From the NCBI RefSeq assembly GCF_002288385.1, contig NZ_CP016783.1:1-64000 (forward strand): a DNA stretch of 64,000 bases, given 5' to 3'. Below the pieces are notes generated by a model. It made no database searches. It saw only the letters and a program-made list of their open reading frames with translations, and had not been told where the DNA came from. The translations under genes and the position numbers were made by a program. Of this stretch, positions 45,096-53,859 are shown piece after piece (position 1 is the stretch's first letter; every line of letters starts with the position of its first letter). The stretch comes from Candidatus Planktophila lacus (GTDB taxonomy: Bacteria > Actinomycetota > Actinomycetes > Nanopelagicales > Nanopelagicaceae).

Positions 45096-45101
45096 TATCT
45101 T
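45096..45101 (+). promoter_or_regulatory. -10 element of leaderless membrane-protein gene
   Basis: TATCTT followed by six bases (TACTTT) and the ATG at 45108. No SD. Confidence 0.55.
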
Positions 45102-45107
45102 TACTTT

Positions 45108-46463
45108 ATGGAAAAAGATGCTAATCGCATAAAAAAGAATTATTTGATCCTGGGATCACTTCCAGGCCTTGTATATTTCTACGGTCTGTTTCCCGGTCGC
45201 ATTTATCGAGATTCTGCCTCACTAATTGAACTTATGAAAGATGGTCAAAGTTCAGATCAGTGGACTGCACTTTATTTTAGATACCTTCAGCTTTTAACAA
45301 TTAACGGCAGATTTCTCTTCGCTGTATCAGCGGTAAATTTAGCCATATTGACGTACGGGATTTATCGACTTATCCAGTCACTTAATCTCGAAGAAAAAAT
45401 CAAAAGAAGAATTTTTGTGATATTGGCCTGGAGTCCATTTATTGGTGTTTTTGGCATGACAGTTGGGCGCGACACGGTAGCAACTGCAGGAATATTAATA
45501 TTGACTAGTCAGATAATCCAATTAAGCGATAGTAGGCGAATTAGCGGTTGGACGCAAAAAATAGTCCTTTCATTTTCAATCATTCTTTCTTGTATGTCGA
45601 TCTTGGGATGTGCCTTTCTTTTAGCGCTTTCTTTGTTTCTCTTTTTAAAATCACACAAATTCCTGAGTTTGGTAATTTTTATACTTGTTGCGTTTAACTT
45701 CACTTTAATGAGTTCTGTATTACAGGTTTCGCATCATTCAGAAAAACTCTATTTAGCAAATGTTTTGGGCGATATGAAATGTATAGCCCAACATCCTGAT
45801 GCGGTTATTTCAGAAAAACAGTGGAATGAACTTTCTAAACTAGGCTCAATTAAATTGTGGAAAGAGCCCAAAAGTTGCTGGTTAGCCGATTACTCATATT
45901 TTGCCTTGGGATCAGCGTCAGTTAATAGCGGGAAAACGCTATCCCTTTGGAAAGAACTGTTTATTCAGAATCCTCAGATATCAATCGTATCTAGAATTCA
46001 AAGAAGTAGCGTTGCACTTCCACCCATTTTCTTTAGCCCTCCGCCAAATATGATTGAAATTAATTACTCTCTACCGGTGGGCTTGGGGACACAAGATGAC
46101 TTACAAAAATTTAGTGAGCTGTTTAAAACCTCCATTGACTCGAAATATTTTGAGAATACGGAACTCCCGATGCAATCGACGCTCGAAAGCCTGCTGCTTT
46201 TCGTCGCCCTAATCTTTAATCAAAATTCTCAAGTTTGGGGCTGGGCCGGATTATGGATCTCGGTTGCTCTTTTGTTTGGGCGTAGATTAACGAGGTTAAC
46301 AAGGTCGCAATTTTTCTTGGCACTATTACCTTTGATTTTTACTCATGTGGTCGTTGTGTTGGCCTCACCCGCGCCCAATCCTAGATACTTGATGGCATCC
46401 ACACTTTTGGGAGTGACTATTCTAATTGCCCGAATTTCAAACAAGGATCAGCTTCTAAAGTAG
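45108..46463 (+). CDS. multi-span membrane protein, possible GT-C glycosyltransferase
   Basis: I do not recognise a named family. The 451-residue protein has about nine to ten hydrophobic spans and a soluble loop (about residues 210-340). Acidic residues follow the first spans, in PGRIYRDSASL (about residue 38) and TVGRDTVATAG (about 124), an arrangement like that of GT-C enzymes that use polyprenyl-phosphate sugars. An O-antigen polymerase-like role is also possible. It is flanked by island genes and has a leaderless-type promoter. Confidence 0.55.
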   Translation: MEKDANRIKKNYLILGSLPGLVYFYGLFPGRIYRDSASLIELMKDGQSSDQWTALYFRYLQLLTINGRFLFAVSAVNLAILTYGIYRLIQSLNLEEKIKRRIFVILAWSPFIGVFGMTVGRDTVATAGILILTSQIIQLSDSRRISGWTQKIVLSFSIILSCMSILGCAFLLALSLFLFLKSHKFLSLVIFILVAFNFTLMSSVLQVSHHSEKLYLANVLGDMKCIAQHPDAVISEKQWNELSKLGSIKLWKEPKSCWLADYSYFALGSASVNSGKTLSLWKELFIQNPQISIVSRIQRSSVALPPIFFSPPPNMIEINYSLPVGLGTQDDLQKFSELFKTSIDSKYFENTELPMQSTLESLLLFVALIFNQNSQVWGWAGLWISVALLFGRRLTRLTRSQFFLALLPLIFTHVVVVLASPAPNPRYLMASTLLGVTILIARISNKDQLLK

Positions 46464-46499
46464 CCGTGGACGGTTCAATACAAATCATAAAAAGTTCAG

Positions 46500-47243
46500 T
46501 TATTCAATCTTCATTAGGAAAAAATTGAAATTATCTAAATGAATTAGCTCATAACCTTTCGATTTTAGCTTCGAAACTAAATTTCTAACTTGGGCTATTT
46601 TCCTAAATCGCTGTGCAAAGTTCAAAAAAGGGATGAGTATAAGGCAGTCCATCTCAACTCCTATAAAGTCGAACTCTAGATCCGAATAAATTGCATTCAA
46701 AATGGGGAGTTCGGCACCTTCGATGTCCATTTTAAGCATTGAAAACTTTGAATTGACAATTTCTGGATACTCTTTGCATAGTTCCGCAAATGACATTACT
46801 TCAAAAATGCGAGATTTCTCAATATTCGTGTTCTGCGCGTTCGTTATAGACCAAGAGTCATGTAAAGGATTGCGCGGCGCAAAAAATCGCACTTGGCCGG
46901 ATTCAATTCCTAAACCTCTGCAAATGAATGTTGCGTTCCGTGAAGAAATCTCATTTTCAGCGTAAGCCACACATTCAACTTGTTGATCAAGTCCTATAAC
47001 ACGGAAACCTCTTTTAATTAGCTCAGAATCGAAAGAAACGTCGTAACCTAATCCGACTGAAACCAAAACTTTGCTTTTGTCGCCCTCAAGTGCGGACAAG
47101 GGAATCCACCATCCTCCATATTCCGTTCCCAGTCTCTGCAGTTTAAAACCTTTACTTTTGAAGTTTCCGAGAATTGTTAGTTTCAGTGTGAGCAAGTTCA
47201 ACCAGTTAACTAGTTTTATCTTGCAAAGGTTCGTGAGAGTCAT
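46500..47243 (-). CDS. FkbM-family methyltransferase
   Basis: A 247-residue SAM-dependent methyltransferase. FkbM features include VSVGLGYDVSFDSELI (SAM motif), GFRVIGLDQQ, and the diagnostic MLKMDIEGAELPILNAI. FkbM enzymes O-methylate sugars or polyketides. It overlaps the upstream glycosyltransferase-like gene by 4 bases, so the two are one unit. The hydrophobic N-terminal 30 residues might be a membrane-association helix. Confidence 0.86.
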   Translation of the reverse strand: MTLTNLCKIKLVNWLNLLTLKLTILGNFKSKGFKLQRLGTEYGGWWIPLSALEGDKSKVLVSVGLGYDVSFDSELIKRGFRVIGLDQQVECVAYAENEISSRNATFICRGLGIESGQVRFFAPRNPLHDSWSITNAQNTNIEKSRIFEVMSFAELCKEYPEIVNSKFSMLKMDIEGAELPILNAIYSDLEFDFIGVEMDCLILIPFLNFAQRFRKIAQVRNLVSKLKSKGYELIHLDNFNFFLMKIE

Positions 47244-48328
47244 TTTCCTATCACATCTTGATCATTTACTAAGTGCCAATTTCTCAATGGCTTGTGCCAG
47301 AAAGAAGCAGGAAAGTAGACTTCTGTTTTTGATAGTAGGCCAGCAACGAAACTCAGACTTGAACGGCTCATTATTAAGTGCTCAGAGTTTGCAAGAATTG
47401 CTATTGCATCAAGCGGACTCCCACCAGATACAACCTCTATCTCCATTCCGAGACTACCGAAAAGTTCATGCATATCTATCCCAGAAACCTCTATCGTATT
47501 CTTATCCCCACTGAATCCTGGACTACCGACCCATAGTGATTTTTGTTCTTTAGGAGGCTCGTAAACTAAAGATTTACCAGGTGCATCTGTGACGATTACT
47601 ATTTTGTATTCAACACTGGAATGCAGGCTTTTGATATTCTCAACAACTTTTGAATAATATTCAAAGTCCAGTTCACGAGTTATCGATTCGCCTTTCTGGA
47701 TCTGTTTTCCCCCGACTCCCCACCTATAGTGGATCGCAATTGTTGGAGATTTCAATTCAAATTTATTTAAATAATTCCTAAGGTTCTCTTCAAGTGGGTG
47801 AACAAACGCGTATGTCTTTGATATAGAATCAGTAAGTGCATATGGTTCAGAAACACGTAACAAAAAATGTTTTTGTTTAAGAATTGAAAGCAAAGAGTAG
47901 TAAATTAATGTTCTTGCTCTAAAGTGTTCTACTGATATCTCCTCCCGGACCTTCGGAATTTCAGAGCTTTTCATTTTGAATGTTGAATCAAGAAGGCTAA
48001 TGAATTTCTGGTAATCTGCAGTCGATTGATATGGATCAAGCGCATGAACTGCAACATCTGAAATTGCTGTGTGGATATACCTTATCTTTGCCATTTTGCA
48101 GAGGCCACGGATCGCAAAAATTCTTTGTAATTGGGCACCAACGCCGTCAGGTTTTCGGTTCGGATCGTAAGTTAATGAGATATTTGAACTCATAACTCGT
48201 GACACCTTAAGCGTAAGCCAGACTTTTACACATCTTAATAAGCTGCTGAGCACCCTCATGGCATTAATCAAAGATCGCCCAGCCCGATTATTCTTGATAG
48301 AGGCCTTAAACTTAGGCGGGATATACAT
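47240..48328 (-). CDS. putative glycosyltransferase (fucosyltransferase-like)
   Basis: A 362-residue protein. DGVGAQLQRIFAIRGLCKMAKIRYIHT resembles the GxGNQLFQ start of GT11 enzymes, IAIHYRWGVGG resembles the HxRxGD donor-site motif, and SEHLIMSRSSLSFVAGLLS resembles the C-terminal SxxSWW-type motif. The matches are partial, so this is a divergent relative rather than a secure GT11. The N-terminal part is basic. TAGAAT at 48338-48343 (minus strand) lies nine bases before the ATG. Confidence 0.55.
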   Translation of the reverse strand: MYIPPKFKASIKNNRAGRSLINAMRVLSSLLRCVKVWLTLKVSRVMSSNISLTYDPNRKPDGVGAQLQRIFAIRGLCKMAKIRYIHTAISDVAVHALDPYQSTADYQKFISLLDSTFKMKSSEIPKVREEISVEHFRARTLIYYSLLSILKQKHFLLRVSEPYALTDSISKTYAFVHPLEENLRNYLNKFELKSPTIAIHYRWGVGGKQIQKGESITRELDFEYYSKVVENIKSLHSSVEYKIVIVTDAPGKSLVYEPPKEQKSLWVGSPGFSGDKNTIEVSGIDMHELFGSLGMEIEVVSGGSPLDAIAILANSEHLIMSRSSLSFVAGLLSKTEVYFPASFWHKPLRNWHLVNDQDVIGK

Positions 48329-48398
48329 GATCGCAGTATTCTATGTCGCAAACCTCCAATCTCCAAGCAATAGGCATGAAACGAAACGTGGTGTTTAG

Positions 48399-49157
48399 GT
48401 GTACATACAGAAATTCAAGAGAATTCTTCACGTGCATCCAAACGGGATTCTTCACGTCGGCGCTCACAAAGCTGAAGAATTACAAGAGTATGAAGCGAAT
48501 GAATTCTTTGGCAAAGGAAAAATATATTGGGTTGAAGGGCAAAGTGATTTATTCGATGAGCTTTCTTCTCGGTTAGACAGAGGAACAAATGTAGTTATTC
48601 AAGCCTATGCATGGAATTTGAATAATGAAGAGATTACATTCAATGTAACGAATAAGACCGCATCATCAAGTTTATTCAACTTAGACAAACACACAGTGAA
48701 ATACCCAGAAATTTACGTTAAAGAAAAAATAAAGATTTATACCTCAAGGCTAGACACAGCACTTCCTAAAGATGCAAAGTTTGATTACGTTGCACTAGAT
48801 ATACAAGGATCGGAATTGAAAGCGCTGGAAGGGCTAGGCATCTTTTTGGATCAAGTGAAATGGATATACACAGAAGTTAGCCGGGAGCATTTGTACGAAA
48901 ATGCTCCTCTGCTGAAGGATATAGATGACTTTTTACTCCAGAAAGGCTTCAAGAGACGTTTCACCGCATGGGATAGAAAAGCAAATTGGGGAGATGCCCT
49001 TTACATTCACAAATCTATCTTAAGAAATGATCTAATCGTATTTGTTCGATCGTTATTTTGGCAGTTTTCACGTTTTGTAAGATCATTCATACCGCAATTT
49101 ATGTTCCCCCTACTTGTAAAGGTAAAACATCGATTTATTGGATCAATTCTGAAATGA
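48399..49157 (+). CDS. FkbM-family methyltransferase
   Basis: A 252-residue FkbM-type enzyme: ILHVGAHKAEELQEYEANEF (SAM motif I), KIYWVEGQ, and the family core FDYVALDIQGSELKALEGLG. It is a paralogue in type, not close in sequence, to the minus-strand FkbM gene. The start is uncertain: the GTG at 48399 directly follows an in-frame stop, while a GTG at 48432 has a purine-rich stretch (AAGAGAA) upstream and fits the family start better. Its stop overlaps the next gene by 4 bases (ATGA). Confidence 0.84.
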   Translation: MYIQKFKRILHVHPNGILHVGAHKAEELQEYEANEFFGKGKIYWVEGQSDLFDELSSRLDRGTNVVIQAYAWNLNNEEITFNVTNKTASSSLFNLDKHTVKYPEIYVKEKIKIYTSRLDTALPKDAKFDYVALDIQGSELKALEGLGIFLDQVKWIYTEVSREHLYENAPLLKDIDDFLLQKGFKRRFTAWDRKANWGDALYIHKSILRNDLIVFVRSLFWQFSRFVRSFIPQFMFPLLVKVKHRFIGSILK

Positions 49158-50194
49158 ATATAGTTTTCGTACATCTAAATAGCAAGATTCCAGAATTCCT
49201 GAAGTCTAATTTAGAATGTTGTTTGAAACATTTCCCAAATAGCAGAATTCACCTGATACACAATCTTATCGAAGATAACATCCAAATTCATGGCGTTGAA
49301 ATGTATAGATATGTCCCACGGAAGGATTGGAGAAATTTAGAGAATAATCTGAACCATCCGAAAGATTTTAGAAGTAATTTTTGGCTCACATCGTTGGCGC
49401 GCTTCATCGCAATCGCTGATTTTATGCAGGAAATGCCGGGGCCCGTTATTCACATCGAGTCGGACAATATACTTGCTTCGGATTTTCCAATGGAAAAATT
49501 CCATAAACTCGAGTCAGAATATGCATTTCCCATCGTTTCAAAAAAACGGGGAATTGCAAGTTTGGTTTACTTCAAAACAGCACAATCATCTAGAGATTTA
49601 GCAGACTTTTCCTTAGAGCAGGCCAAGATAAATCCCTCTACCAGCGACATGTTGGTGCTGCGTAACTTTTATGATTTAAATAAAGATAGAGTTCAAGTTC
49701 TACCCACCGGACTATCGATGCAGACATCTTTTAATAATCCGATTGACAACGATGTCTTAAAAAGCATGAACCGGGGAATGGAGATACTTGGAGGCGTCTT
49801 TGACGGTTCGGATTTAGGAGTTTTTTTTCTTGGAACTGATCCTAGAAACAGAAGAGGGTTATCAATAGTAGGAAGCCCAGTCCCAGAAAATTATGCGGAC
49901 ACACAAAATTGGAAATTAAACCCGAATGTCAATAGAAAATTTGTTGATTTATGTGTAGAAGATTCCACAGCCAAAGTTTTCTCTCTTCATGCCACTTGTA
50001 AGAGAATCAAACTCTTTCGATCTGAATCCCAGTTTTTACGATTAGAAAAACTTTTGAAAAAGTCCAGCAGTGGACTACAAACCGTTTACTATATAGATGT
50101 TTTCTTATTGGCCCTTTTGAATTCATCTGTTAAAAGATGTAAGTTAACTATTAGTCGTATTTTCAAAGCCATGAATGGAGATAAGAATGTGTAG
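49154..50194 (+). CDS. unknown protein, possible GT-A glycosyltransferase
   Basis: I do not recognise a family securely. The 346-residue protein begins MNIVFVHLNSKIPEFLKSNLE and has VIHIESDNILASDFP, where ESDN could serve as a DxD-like nucleotide-sugar site, followed by AFPIVSKKRGIASLVYFKT. These suggest a GT-A-like fold. The ATG at 49154 overlaps the preceding stop (ATGA); a longer frame starting inside the FkbM gene is rejected. It overlaps the next methyltransferase by 8 bases. Confidence 0.6.
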   Translation: MNIVFVHLNSKIPEFLKSNLECCLKHFPNSRIHLIHNLIEDNIQIHGVEMYRYVPRKDWRNLENNLNHPKDFRSNFWLTSLARFIAIADFMQEMPGPVIHIESDNILASDFPMEKFHKLESEYAFPIVSKKRGIASLVYFKTAQSSRDLADFSLEQAKINPSTSDMLVLRNFYDLNKDRVQVLPTGLSMQTSFNNPIDNDVLKSMNRGMEILGGVFDGSDLGVFFLGTDPRNRRGLSIVGSPVPENYADTQNWKLNPNVNRKFVDLCVEDSTAKVFSLHATCKRIKLFRSESQFLRLEKLLKKSSSGLQTVYYIDVFLLALLNSSVKRCKLTISRIFKAMNGDKNV

Positions 50195-50933
50195 TGAATG
50201 TGTAACACCGTCGAACTGGCGACCAAGTTGGTTTGAATGGCAGTTCACACAACCATTGAATCTCAATGATAGAGATTCGGTTCACTTGGACTGGGGATCA
50301 GGAGGTCGCCCAACAAATCCATTTGCATCTAAAAAGCTTTTCGTTGCTGATGTGAACGAGTCCCACAATAAAGATGATGAGTTTACCTACAAGAAGATTT
50401 CAAATTTGACCAGCATCGATTTTGCGAATTCTTCAATTGATTCAGTATCAGCTTATGACCTCTTAGAGCACATTCCTAGGACTTGGCCAGACGGTGATAA
50501 CGGAGCCCGCTATCCATTCATCGAAATCATGAACGAAATTTATCGAATATTAAAGCCAGGCGGAATATTCCTAAGCGTTACACCGGCTTATCCTTCGCCT
50601 CAATCCTTTCAAGATCCAACACATGTCAATTTCATTACCGAAGAAACCATTTCATATTTTGATGAAAACTCTTGGGCAAAACATCTGGGGTATGGCCTCA
50701 CCGCAAATTTTGAGAAAATCCATCAATCGTGGCTACGGGGATCTGGCCCACTCATCGGTAGATTTCCTAACCACACCAACTTAAATGAAAAAATTTCTAA
50801 TTCTTCGTTGGAACTAAGGTTGAAACATATAAAAAGATTCTTGCGTATGTCCCAGCGCAAAAATGCATATTCTCTACTTTGGGTATTGAGAAAGCCTTGC
50901 TTAGGAAATCAAAGTGAAGGGAAAAAGGTTTAA
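50187..50933 (+). CDS. class I SAM methyltransferase, first of a tandem pair
   Basis: A 248-residue protein with SVHLDWGSGGRPTNPF (motif I), SIDSVSAYDLLEHIPRT, IYRILKPGGIFLSVTPAYP, and SFQDPTHVNFITEET. It shares these blocks with the next gene. I choose the ATG at 50187 because GGAG lies six bases before it. The N-terminus has CSEC, possibly metal-binding. It overlaps the previous gene by 8 bases and the next by one. Confidence 0.82.
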   Translation: MCSECVTPSNWRPSWFEWQFTQPLNLNDRDSVHLDWGSGGRPTNPFASKKLFVADVNESHNKDDEFTYKKISNLTSIDFANSSIDSVSAYDLLEHIPRTWPDGDNGARYPFIEIMNEIYRILKPGGIFLSVTPAYPSPQSFQDPTHVNFITEETISYFDENSWAKHLGYGLTANFEKIHQSWLRGSGPLIGRFPNHTNLNEKISNSSLELRLKHIKRFLRMSQRKNAYSLLWVLRKPCLGNQSEGKKV

Positions 50934-51535
50934 TGAATCAGGAATCATTTGAGTCCATACACCTTGATTTTGGGTGTGGAGCATCTCCCCGAAATCCGTT
51001 CAATGCATCAATTGTAAACACCGTTGACGTCAGAGAATATTCAATACCGCTTGAAACAAGAATAATTGAACCTGGTGGACCTTTACCATTCACGGACGAC
51101 TATTTTGATAGCGTTTCAGCTTACGATGTGCTGGAGCACCTGAGTAGAAGTGAAAATGGAAAGAATTTGTTCATTTTCTATATGAACGAACTTCATAGAG
51201 TTCTAAAGCCCAGCGGTAATGCTTTATTTGTATTTCCAGCATTTCCATACAAAGATGCTTTTTCAGACCCAACTCATGTTAATTTTATAACCGATGAAAC
51301 AGTTAATTTTTTCATTAATAAGTCGAAAGATTCTAGTTATGAAGGAATTGAAACAAACTACTCTTTAATAAAAAATAAAAAATTGAGACAGTGGAACAAG
51401 TACATATACAGCGTTGAATTGTTTCCAAGCCAGGAATCCAAGTCAATCAGAAGAATTTTAAGCCTTCAAAAAAGATCACTATTTCGCTTCCTAAGGCCTC
51501 AACATAGGATCTGGATACTGAGAAAAGCAGATTAA
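50933..51535 (+). CDS. class I SAM methyltransferase, second of a tandem pair
   Basis: A 200-residue shorter paralogue of the preceding gene: IHLDFGCGASPRNPF, FDSVSAYDVLEHLSR, LHRVLKPSGNALFVFPAFP and AFSDPTHVNFITDET match block for block. Lacks the N-terminal CSEC stretch and about 25 residues at the C-terminus. The ATG overlaps the previous stop (TAATG). The stop overlaps the convergent gene's stop by 4 bases. Confidence 0.82.
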   Translation: MNQESFESIHLDFGCGASPRNPFNASIVNTVDVREYSIPLETRIIEPGGPLPFTDDYFDSVSAYDVLEHLSRSENGKNLFIFYMNELHRVLKPSGNALFVFPAFPYKDAFSDPTHVNFITDETVNFFINKSKDSSYEGIETNYSLIKNKKLRQWNKYIYSVELFPSQESKSIRRILSLQKRSLFRFLRPQHRIWILRKAD

Positions 51536-52341
51536 GCATTCAATAACTTAAATAAAATTCGCATTAATAAGTAATCTTGACGCACGTTATTCTTTAGAAA
51601 AGGGCCGCATTTATAATGAAGCGTACCTTTATTAACCTGATGAACAACTTCTTCTGAAGAAGTGACCTGCGTCAGTGTTACGGAAGGTAAGAAAGTAGGA
51701 TCTATGTTTAATTGTTTGGTCAATTTCATAAGAGCGATATCGTCTAACGCGGAGTGATCCCAAGAATGTTTGTTCATTAGAATTCTTTTGATAGTAGCTG
51801 AACTTAGAATTACAAAACTGCCAGAAATGCCTCGATTAACATCGCTCGGTAATCGTTTTCCAGCATATAGATCCACACTAGGCTCTAATCCCGCCAAGAA
51901 TTCACGTATTTCAGGACAAACTGGATACGAACTTAAATTGGTAAGCACTAGCCAGTCAAACTGCTTTTGAGATGCATAATCCATAGAGGCGAGCATTTTA
52001 AAGCCTAGAAATGTTAACCCCTCCGGAATATCAACTAATAAGTTACCACCGTTCTTCTGCCAACTCGGCAAACTCCCACCAAAAGGTTTAAGAAGATATC
52101 TTAGAATCAACGTAAAATACTTGCCGAATTTACCCCAGCGCAACCTTTCAAAAATAAGCGATGCTTTATAAAGTGACTTAAACTTTCCGGAACCATTTGC
52201 GTAGATAGCTAACGATTTGTCTTCGGGAGAAAGAGTAAGCCTCCAAGTAACGTCTGCGCCCGCTTTCTGTAGACTAAAGAATGGTTCGATGTAAGATGAA
52301 GTGAAGCAATAAAGTATTCTCAAACTAACTTGCCCCATCAA
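51532..52341 (-). CDS. putative GT-A glycosyltransferase, distantly fringe/GT31-like
   Basis: A 269-residue protein of uncertain family. The order LVDIPEGLTFLGFKML, then FDWLVLTNLSSYP, then YAGKRL, GISGSFVILSSATIKRIL and SALDDIALMKL parallels the order of GT31/fringe-like proteins (PxxxxNLTxK, DxDxY, G-GxGYxLS, EDV). The DxD position reads TNLSS, so the usual metal-binding acids are missing. It may be a metal-independent or inactive relative. It overlaps the GT61 gene by 17 bases. Confidence 0.45.
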   Translation of the reverse strand: MMGQVSLRILYCFTSSYIEPFFSLQKAGADVTWRLTLSPEDKSLAIYANGSGKFKSLYKASLIFERLRWGKFGKYFTLILRYLLKPFGGSLPSWQKNGGNLLVDIPEGLTFLGFKMLASMDYASQKQFDWLVLTNLSSYPVCPEIREFLAGLEPSVDLYAGKRLPSDVNRGISGSFVILSSATIKRILMNKHSWDHSALDDIALMKLTKQLNIDPTFLPSVTLTQVTSSEEVVHQVNKGTLHYKCGPFLKNNVRQDYLLMRILFKLLNA

Positions 52342-53857
52342 CTAATAAAGGTCGAACTATCTTCATTAAATCCTCTACTTCAATTTCAAACTGCCCGTTC
52401 CCCAGGCCATATTTACTAAGATTTCTTTTGTGTCCCACGATCAAAAAATGCTTAATATTGAGTGATCGACAAAGTAAATAATACTCTCGCGCATTTCTTT
52501 CTGCGGGTCCTCTTATTTCAATAACTATTGATCCGGGGTGACAAAACAAGATGTTGGCCAAACCGGCCCCATATTCGCCAATAACGATGTTCGCATCGCG
52601 AAACTGAGCAACGGCTTTTTGAAGATTCGAGTTTCCAGTGAAAATTGGTTGAAAATTGAATTCCTGCTTTAATGAGAGCGAGAGCTTGTCCACATTCGTT
52701 AATTGTCGAAAGAGCCCCCTTTCTCGCGTAATTTGAATTCTGGTTATTCCCCAACTTGTAGGGACTAATTCCTGACACTTCACTCTGGCCCATTCCATCG
52801 CAGTAGAATTGAATAAAACTTCATCAGCATCCTGATCTCCCGACATGCTCTTTCGAAGTGGGTTATTAAACTGGATGATATGAAGTCGCCCCACTGATAT
52901 ATCCTCATAATTATCGATAAAAATAAGTTTGCGAGAGGAAAGTGCCTCAAACATTTCACGTATCTGAATGCTTAGGTCGTTGCGGAGGATAAGCGGAATT
53001 TCTTCAGACAGATTCATTAATGAAAGTTTATAAAGTTTAGGAATTTCTTCGATTGCAAAATGCATCAAATTATTTGTACCGCCTAAAAAAATCGCCTCGT
53101 CAATCTTGGGCTTAGATCTAATACACTTTGGAAACACGGCTCTATCGTAAGAATCACGCCAGTAAGGCGCTGGAAGAGACTGAGAATTTAAGATTTCAGG
53201 AATCTTCAAAGTATCTACAGGGTAAAAAAACTTTTCATCAACAACAGCTTGGCCATGCACTATGCGCGCGTCTTGAATACACTTATGCGCTAGTTCACCC
53301 GGCTTCAACGTTCGCATTACTTCAGAAACTAGTCGAGCTTCAGTGAATTCACAGTTGACTTGACCAAATTTGGGAAAAATTTCTGAACAATGCTTGCTAT
53401 AACCAATAATTACCTGCATGTCTGGCCAGTTCTTTGCTAAAGCGTAATCAAGATTAAGGTCCAAAAACTTTGTTTTTATTCCATACTGTGCCAAGTTTCT
53501 AGTGACGAAGACATCCAACTCAACGGAATTTATCCAGCACGAAATAGTTTTAATTTCATTTCTGAGAAAAAAAGACTCTGGAATATTCAAGGTAAATCGT
53601 TTCTTATTCGTCAGTCGAATGAAATGTAAATTCCGCGAAATATATAGCAGGCTTTTTCTCAACATAGAGAGCGAATGAAAACTCTCCCCACCCGTTAAAA
53701 TCTTGAGCCATTTTGAAATATTTATATCTTGGAAAGTGCATTGGATCGGATCATTGCCAGCCATAAAAATTACAGAATTTATGTCTTCAATCAGAGAAGT
53801 ATCAATTATCCCAAAAACTTTTACTGATTGGTGGCTCTTATTTTTGAAGTTAATCAC
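52325..53857 (-). CDS. GT61-family (DUF563) glycosyltransferase
   Basis: A 510-residue protein. The C-terminal half is GT61/DUF563: NNLMHFAIEEIPKLYKL, TRIQITRERGLFRQLTN, and the diagnostic ANIVIGEYGAGLANILFCHPGSIVIEI (about residues 430-457). The first 200 residues do not match what I know and may hold an extra domain. It starts at a GTG two bases after the rmlA stop and so is co-transcribed with rmlA. The transferred sugar is unknown. Confidence 0.82.
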   Translation of the reverse strand: MINFKNKSHQSVKVFGIIDTSLIEDINSVIFMAGNDPIQCTFQDINISKWLKILTGGESFHSLSMLRKSLLYISRNLHFIRLTNKKRFTLNIPESFFLRNEIKTISCWINSVELDVFVTRNLAQYGIKTKFLDLNLDYALAKNWPDMQVIIGYSKHCSEIFPKFGQVNCEFTEARLVSEVMRTLKPGELAHKCIQDARIVHGQAVVDEKFFYPVDTLKIPEILNSQSLPAPYWRDSYDRAVFPKCIRSKPKIDEAIFLGGTNNLMHFAIEEIPKLYKLSLMNLSEEIPLILRNDLSIQIREMFEALSSRKLIFIDNYEDISVGRLHIIQFNNPLRKSMSGDQDADEVLFNSTAMEWARVKCQELVPTSWGITRIQITRERGLFRQLTNVDKLSLSLKQEFNFQPIFTGNSNLQKAVAQFRDANIVIGEYGAGLANILFCHPGSIVIEIRGPAERNAREYYLLCRSLNIKHFLIVGHKRNLSKYGLGNGQFEIEVEDLMKIVRPLLVDGAS

Positions 53858-53859
53858 TT

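Noticed and set aside
48343-48576. 77-codon frame over the start of the FkbM gene at 48399
   Set aside because: Different frame from the FkbM core, no SD, no known motif; the FkbM frame holds the conserved residues.
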